From contig DIDS01000019.1 in the NCBI GenBank assembly GCA_002418265.1, positions 1 to 64,000 of the forward strand: a stretch of 64,000 nt of DNA, given 5' to 3'. Position 1 is the first letter of the stretch; each line of letters opens with the position of its first letter. Below the pieces are notes generated by a model that searched no databases, was not told where the DNA came from, and saw nothing but the letters and a program-made list of their open reading frames with translations. Source of the stretch: Acidimicrobiia bacterium UBA5794. GTDB taxonomy: Bacteria; Actinomycetota; Acidimicrobiia; Spongiisociales; UBA5794. Below, piece by piece: positions 60,599 through 64,000 of the stretch. A program made the translations under genes and the position numbers.

Positions 60599-61540
60599 TC
60601 ATGCGACCTTGACCTTGTCTGATGCATGCTTTGCTGCGTATGCAGTGGCTGCTTCCCGCACCCACGCCCCGTCTTCCCATGCCTTTTTCTTGTGAGCGAT
60701 ACGTTCACGATTCATCGGCCCGTCGCCGGAAACCACTGCCCAGAACTCATCCCAGTCGATTTCACCGAAGCGCCAGTGGCCGGACTCCTCATCGAAGTGG
60801 AGATCCGGGTCCGGGAAGGTGATTCCGAGATACTCACCTTGAGGAACGGTCTGGTCGACATAGAACTGACGCAGATCGTCATTTGACATGCGTTTTATCT
60901 TCCAATCCATCGACTGTTCGCTATGTGTCGACTCACTGTCGTGGGGTCCGAACATCATGAGAGCTGGCCACCACCACCGATCAACGGCATCCTGGAGCAT
61001 CTTGCGCTGGTCGTCCGTGCCCTTGGCCAGTGTCATCAAGATCGAGTATCCCTGACGGGCGTGGAAACTCTCCTCCTTGCAAATCCGAACCATCGCCCTG
61101 GCGTACGGTCCGTACGAGGCGCCCTGCAACATGATCTGGTTGACAATCGCAGCACCGTCGACGAGCCACCCGATGACGCCAATATCGGCCCATGACAGCG
61201 TTGGGTAGTTGAAGATCGACGAGTACTTCTGTCGCCCGGAGTGCAGCATCTCTTGGAGCTCGTCACGTGAGACGCCAAGTGTCTCGGCGGCGGAATAGAG
61301 GTACAACCCGTGGCCAGCCTCATCCTGGACTTTGGCCATGAGAATCGCCTTGCGGAGCAGGGTCGGGGCCCGAGTGATCCAATTCCCCTCCGGCTGCATC
61401 CCGATCACTTCTGAATGGGCATGTTGTGCGATCTGTCGAATCAGGGTGTTTCGGTAGGCGTCCGGCATCCAGTCGCGTGGTTCGATCTTTTCATCTGCAG
61501 CGATCATCTCGTCGAACGTGGCCTGATGCTCAGAAACCAT
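60599..61540 (-). CDS. paaA: Phenylacetyl-CoA epoxidase catalytic subunit PaaA
   Basis: A 313-residue di-iron oxygenase subunit that converts phenylacetyl-CoA to its 1,2-epoxide. The metal ligands are visible in VQDEAGHG (E and H of EXXH) and CKEESFHARQG. A start at ATG 61540 is decided by GAGGAGG 8 bases upstream; a GTG 8 codons earlier lacks an SD. It heads the paaABCDE-TetR operon under the palindrome at 61571. No paaK, paaG, paaZ or paaJ is in the window, so the rest of the pathway is elsewhere. Confidence 0.96.
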   Translation of the reverse strand: MVSEHQATFDEMIAADEKIEPRDWMPDAYRNTLIRQIAQHAHSEVIGMQPEGNWITRAPTLLRKAILMAKVQDEAGHGLYLYSAAETLGVSRDELQEMLHSGRQKYSSIFNYPTLSWADIGVIGWLVDGAAIVNQIMLQGASYGPYARAMVRICKEESFHARQGYSILMTLAKGTDDQRKMLQDAVDRWWWPALMMFGPHDSESTHSEQSMDWKIKRMSNDDLRQFYVDQTVPQGEYLGITFPDPDLHFDEESGHWRFGEIDWDEFWAVVSGDGPMNRERIAHKKKAWEDGAWVREAATAYAAKHASDKVKVA

Positions 61541-61566
61541 ACGGTGCGCCTCCTCGGTTACCACCT

Positions 61567-61572
61567 AGCCTA
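61567..61572 (-). promoter_or_regulatory. Possible -10 box of the paa promoter
   Basis: TAGGCT (minus strand) overlaps the edge of the palindromic operator and lies 26 bases before the paaA ATG. No strong -35 is seen. The placement would let a bound repressor block RNA polymerase. Confidence 0.35.
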
Positions 61573-61590
61573 ACAAACGGTCGTTTGTTA
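61571..61590. promoter_or_regulatory. Palindromic operator upstream of paaA
   Basis: TAACAAACG-GT-CGTTTGTTA is a perfect 9-bp inverted repeat with a 2-bp centre, the size and symmetry of a TetR-family operator. It stands 30 bases upstream of the paaA ATG and after the glutamate dehydrogenase stop. The TetR gene at the end of the same operon is the obvious candidate regulator. Confidence 0.8.
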
Positions 61591-61613
61591 CAGAGACGAT
61601 GACTTCGCAACCG

Positions 61614-64000
61614 TCATCGTCCCATCGCTATCTGCGAAAGGCGTCGGACCGCGATCAAACCGGCAGAGACATTCTCGATCCCATCTCGTTCCAGCCACGC
61701 AAAGAGTCGGTCACGGCGGGGGATCATGCGTGGGAAGCGCTCGAAGTGGGCATCGAGGGAACCATCGGACTCCTCCAGGATCATCGTCACAACATCTCGG
61801 CGCATCTGTTGAATGTCGTGCAAGAGCGCATCCGCAGCGAGACGATCGAATGTTGTGACCCCTGGAAGTTCGCGGATCCTTCGTTCAACCCAGTCGACCT
61901 TGAACTCCTGGCTCACGCTCGTGTAGAGGTTCGCAACCTCCATCACCTCGCGATCGTGCTCATGCGCGAGTTCGATGATGTCCGGGGCACGGCGCAAGGC
62001 TCGTTGGAAGCCGTGTCGAAGCGCAATCGGGGCTGGTACACCGTTGTCAATCATTGCCGTGGCAGCGGCTTCATACGGTTCCCTCCACTCGGCTGGTTCC
62101 GCAAGCGGCATGCCGGCCGCGAGATCTGCAAACTGAGCTTTTGCGAGACTGATCTCCTCATCGATTGTTGATGGACTCACCGGTTGGTTGAGGTACCAGA
62201 GGGTGATCACGAACACGAGTTGGTCGACGTCTCGCAGCAGAGCTCTTGAGACGTCAGGATCGATCGTTCCGGCGAGGGCTTCGATGTCGGACCACCGCGT
62301 TCCAGCGTCGGTGATGGCTCTCGCTGCGCGGAAGGCACGAATGATTCGAGCGGCTGGTTCACCCGTCTGGGTTCGCATGCGGGAATAGAAGGTCGCGCCA
62401 AGGGAGTTGAGCGCCTGATTCGCCACGATCGTCGAAATCAGCTCCCGTCGCAGGGGATGCTGCATGATCTCGTCGTGGAAACGTTCGGCCACGGTTGGCG
62501 GAAAGTACGCCAACAGATCTGTCTCGAAATGTGGATCGTCCGGCAGATCTGACTGAACCAAAAGGTCGGTGAGTTGGCGCTTGGCGTAGGCAAGAAGCAC
62601 CGCGAGCTCAGGACGTGCCATCCCGACTCCGTCACGACCACGTTGGAGCATCTCCTCCGCCGTAGGGAGGAACTCGATGTCCCGGTCAAGTATCCCTTCT
62701 CGCTCGAGGCGGTCCATCAAGTCGCCATACTGGTCGATCGTCCGGGTCGACATCGCCGCCTCTTGGGAGAGGATCTGGGCTTGGAGGAAGTTGTCATACA
62801 GGATCGCTGAGACAACATCGTCAGAGACATCCCGGATGATCTCGTCACGTTCGAGCCGCGTGATCGTTCCGTTTCTTTCTGCAATGCCAAGCAGGATCTT
62901 GAGGTTCACCTCACGGTCGGATGCATGGACACCCCCGGAGTTGTCGATGAAGTCTGCGAATACGTGGCCGCCGGAGCGGTCGAACTCGACACGGCCGCGC
63001 TGGGTCATGCCGAGATTGCCTCCCTCTCCGATCACCTTTGCACGCACATCTCGACCGTTGACACGCACGGCATCGTTTGATCGATCCTGCACCTGCTCAG
63101 ATGTCTCGATCTTGGATTTGATATAGGTTCCGATTCCGCCGTTCCACAACAGATCAACGGGAGCCTTCAGCACGAGCCGAATGACCTCACTCGGGCTCAG
63201 CGACTCAGCGGTTGTATCGAGCACCGAACGCATCTCGTCAGTCAACGTGATCGACTTTGCAGAGCGATCAAACACGCCCCCACCGGCAGAGATGAGATCT
63301 GGGTTGTAGTCGGCCCATGAAGAGCGTGGGATGAGGGAGATTCTCTTGCGCTCCTCCCATGCCACGCCGGGATCGGGATCGGGATCGACGAATACATGCC
63401 GATGGTCGAACGCGGCAATGAGCTTCAGGTGTTTCGACAACAGCATGCCGTTTCCGAACACGTCACCGGACATATCGCCAATGCCCACGGCGGTGATCTC
63501 CTCCGTCGCCACATCAATGCCAAGATCGAAGAAGTGTCTACGCACCGACTCCCACGCGCCGCGGGCTGTGATACCAAGCGCCTTGTGGTCGTAGCCTGCT
63601 GACCCTCCCGAAGCGAATGCATCGTCGAGCCAGAACCCGTACTCAGCCGCCAACGCGTTCGCCGTATCCGAGAATGTGGCTGTTCCCTTGTCGGCCGCCA
63701 CCACGAGATACGGATCGTCGGTGTCGTGACGAACCACGTTGGCAGGAGGTACCACGGTATCGCCGACCCGGTTGTCGGTGATGTCGAGGAGACCACGAAT
63801 GTAAGTTTGGTACCCGGCCTTGACCTCGTCATAGCTCGGGCGAGCCTCCACCGACCTGCGCAGGACGAACCCACCCTTGGCCCCCGTCGGCACGATGACA
63901 ACGTTCTTGGTGTTCTGTGCCTTCATCAGGCCGAGAACTTCCGTGCGGTAGTCTTCCTTGCGATCCGACCACCGAATGCCACCACGAGCAACGGCTCCAC
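61614..64000 (-). CDS. gdh: Large NAD-specific glutamate dehydrogenase, C-terminal part (runs off the window)
   Basis: The visible 794 residues are the C-terminal part of the GDH_180-type NAD-glutamate dehydrogenase (about 1500-1650 residues in full). The frame is open to the right edge, and the edge sequence GAVARGGIRWSDRKEDYRTE is the conserved entry to the catalytic region. The visible part includes PTGAKGGFVL, GIGDMSGDVFGNGML, DLLWNGGIGTYIK and VIGEGGNLGMTQ (dehydrogenase core). A long helical C-terminal domain follows. It oxidises glutamate to 2-oxoglutarate, and so could use glutamate made by histidine degradation. The start is outside. Confidence 0.95.
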   Translation of the reverse strand, partial: GAVARGGIRWSDRKEDYRTEVLGLMKAQNTKNVVIVPTGAKGGFVLRRSVEARPSYDEVKAGYQTYIRGLLDITDNRVGDTVVPPANVVRHDTDDPYLVVAADKGTATFSDTANALAAEYGFWLDDAFASGGSAGYDHKALGITARGAWESVRRHFFDLGIDVATEEITAVGIGDMSGDVFGNGMLLSKHLKLIAAFDHRHVFVDPDPDPGVAWEERKRISLIPRSSWADYNPDLISAGGGVFDRSAKSITLTDEMRSVLDTTAESLSPSEVIRLVLKAPVDLLWNGGIGTYIKSKIETSEQVQDRSNDAVRVNGRDVRAKVIGEGGNLGMTQRGRVEFDRSGGHVFADFIDNSGGVHASDREVNLKILLGIAERNGTITRLERDEIIRDVSDDVVSAILYDNFLQAQILSQEAAMSTRTIDQYGDLMDRLEREGILDRDIEFLPTAEEMLQRGRDGVGMARPELAVLLAYAKRQLTDLLVQSDLPDDPHFETDLLAYFPPTVAERFHDEIMQHPLRRELISTIVANQALNSLGATFYSRMRTQTGEPAARIIRAFRAARAITDAGTRWSDIEALAGTIDPDVSRALLRDVDQLVFVITLWYLNQPVSPSTIDEEISLAKAQFADLAAGMPLAEPAEWREPYEAAATAMIDNGVPAPIALRHGFQRALRRAPDIIELAHEHDREVMEVANLYTSVSQEFKVDWVERRIRELPGVTTFDRLAADALLHDIQQMRRDVVTMILEESDGSLDAHFERFPRMIPRRDRLFAWLERDGIENVSAGLIAVRRLSQIAMGR

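Overview
The window looks like chromosomal DNA of a high-GC actinobacterium, most likely an Acidimicrobiia-type lineage. That is an inference from gene content: a minimal Tad/Flp pilus locus with the mycobacterial Rv3654c-Rv3661 gene order, a PimB-like mannosyltransferase, the large NAD-dependent glutamate dehydrogenase, many GTG starts, and probable leaderless promoters. No transposase, integrase, phage gene or CRISPR array is visible. Genes are packed tightly, and many operon junctions are 1-, 4- or 8-base stop/start overlaps. I used these overlaps, together with Shine-Dalgarno (SD) sequences, to choose starts.

Layout. 0-6.3 kb: tRNA-Thr, then a minus-strand run of topA and tmk-holB-plsC-SDR39U1. 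6.3-13.6 kb: GT4 mannosyltransferase, a tandem two-domain histidine phosphatase, a K+-type membrane pyrophosphatase and the TrkH/TrkA potassium uptake system. 13.6-18.4 kb: Tad-like pilus genes and a divergent HAD phosphatase. 18.6-22.4 kb: leucine biosynthesis (leuC, leuD, an orphan gene and a second leuD made by a local duplication). 22.5-26.3 kb: an anchored beta-propeller and a GDPD/MOSC-like/thioesterase/AlkD operon. 26.4-33.4 kb: hutHUI and aminopeptidase N. 33.5-34.3 kb: DUF2277 and a HicAB pair.

34.5-41.4 kb: a complete System I cytochrome c maturation set, ccmABCDEFHIG, including a 43-residue CcmD. A thioredoxin with a histidine-rich tail is divergent from it. 41.5-45.1 kb: a DtxR-type regulator with TldD/TldE and a small DUF2007-like protein. 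45.2-49.2 kb: lipocalin-like protein plus aldehyde dehydrogenase, flavin reductase, HMG-CoA lyase and a Dabb protein. 49.2-57.3 kb: membrane protein, di-heme lipoprotein (a likely Ccm client), secreted repeat protein with a two-component system, SDR, Yip1-like, ComB, a small ORF and DoxX. 57.3-61.6 kb: the phenylacetyl-CoA epoxidase operon paaABCDE with its own TetR gene and a clear palindromic operator. 61.6-64 kb: C-terminal part of a large NAD-glutamate dehydrogenase that runs off the window.

Striking non-coding structure: (i) a GC-rich element with near-identical copies at 3.5 and 47.2 kb and a related hairpin pair at 18.5 kb, all at gene 3' ends; (ii) heptanucleotide arrays at four intergenic sites; (iii) a 13-bp tandem repeat just before the pilin gene; (iv) a palindromic family sharing a TACCCAGGGT core at 22.4, 26.3 and 51.5 kb. 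No gap exceeds 300 bases. I see no clearly new multi-gene system. The best candidates for new biology are the repeat families, the leuD duplication, the DtxR-TldDE operon, the tandem histidine phosphatase and the His-tailed thioredoxin.
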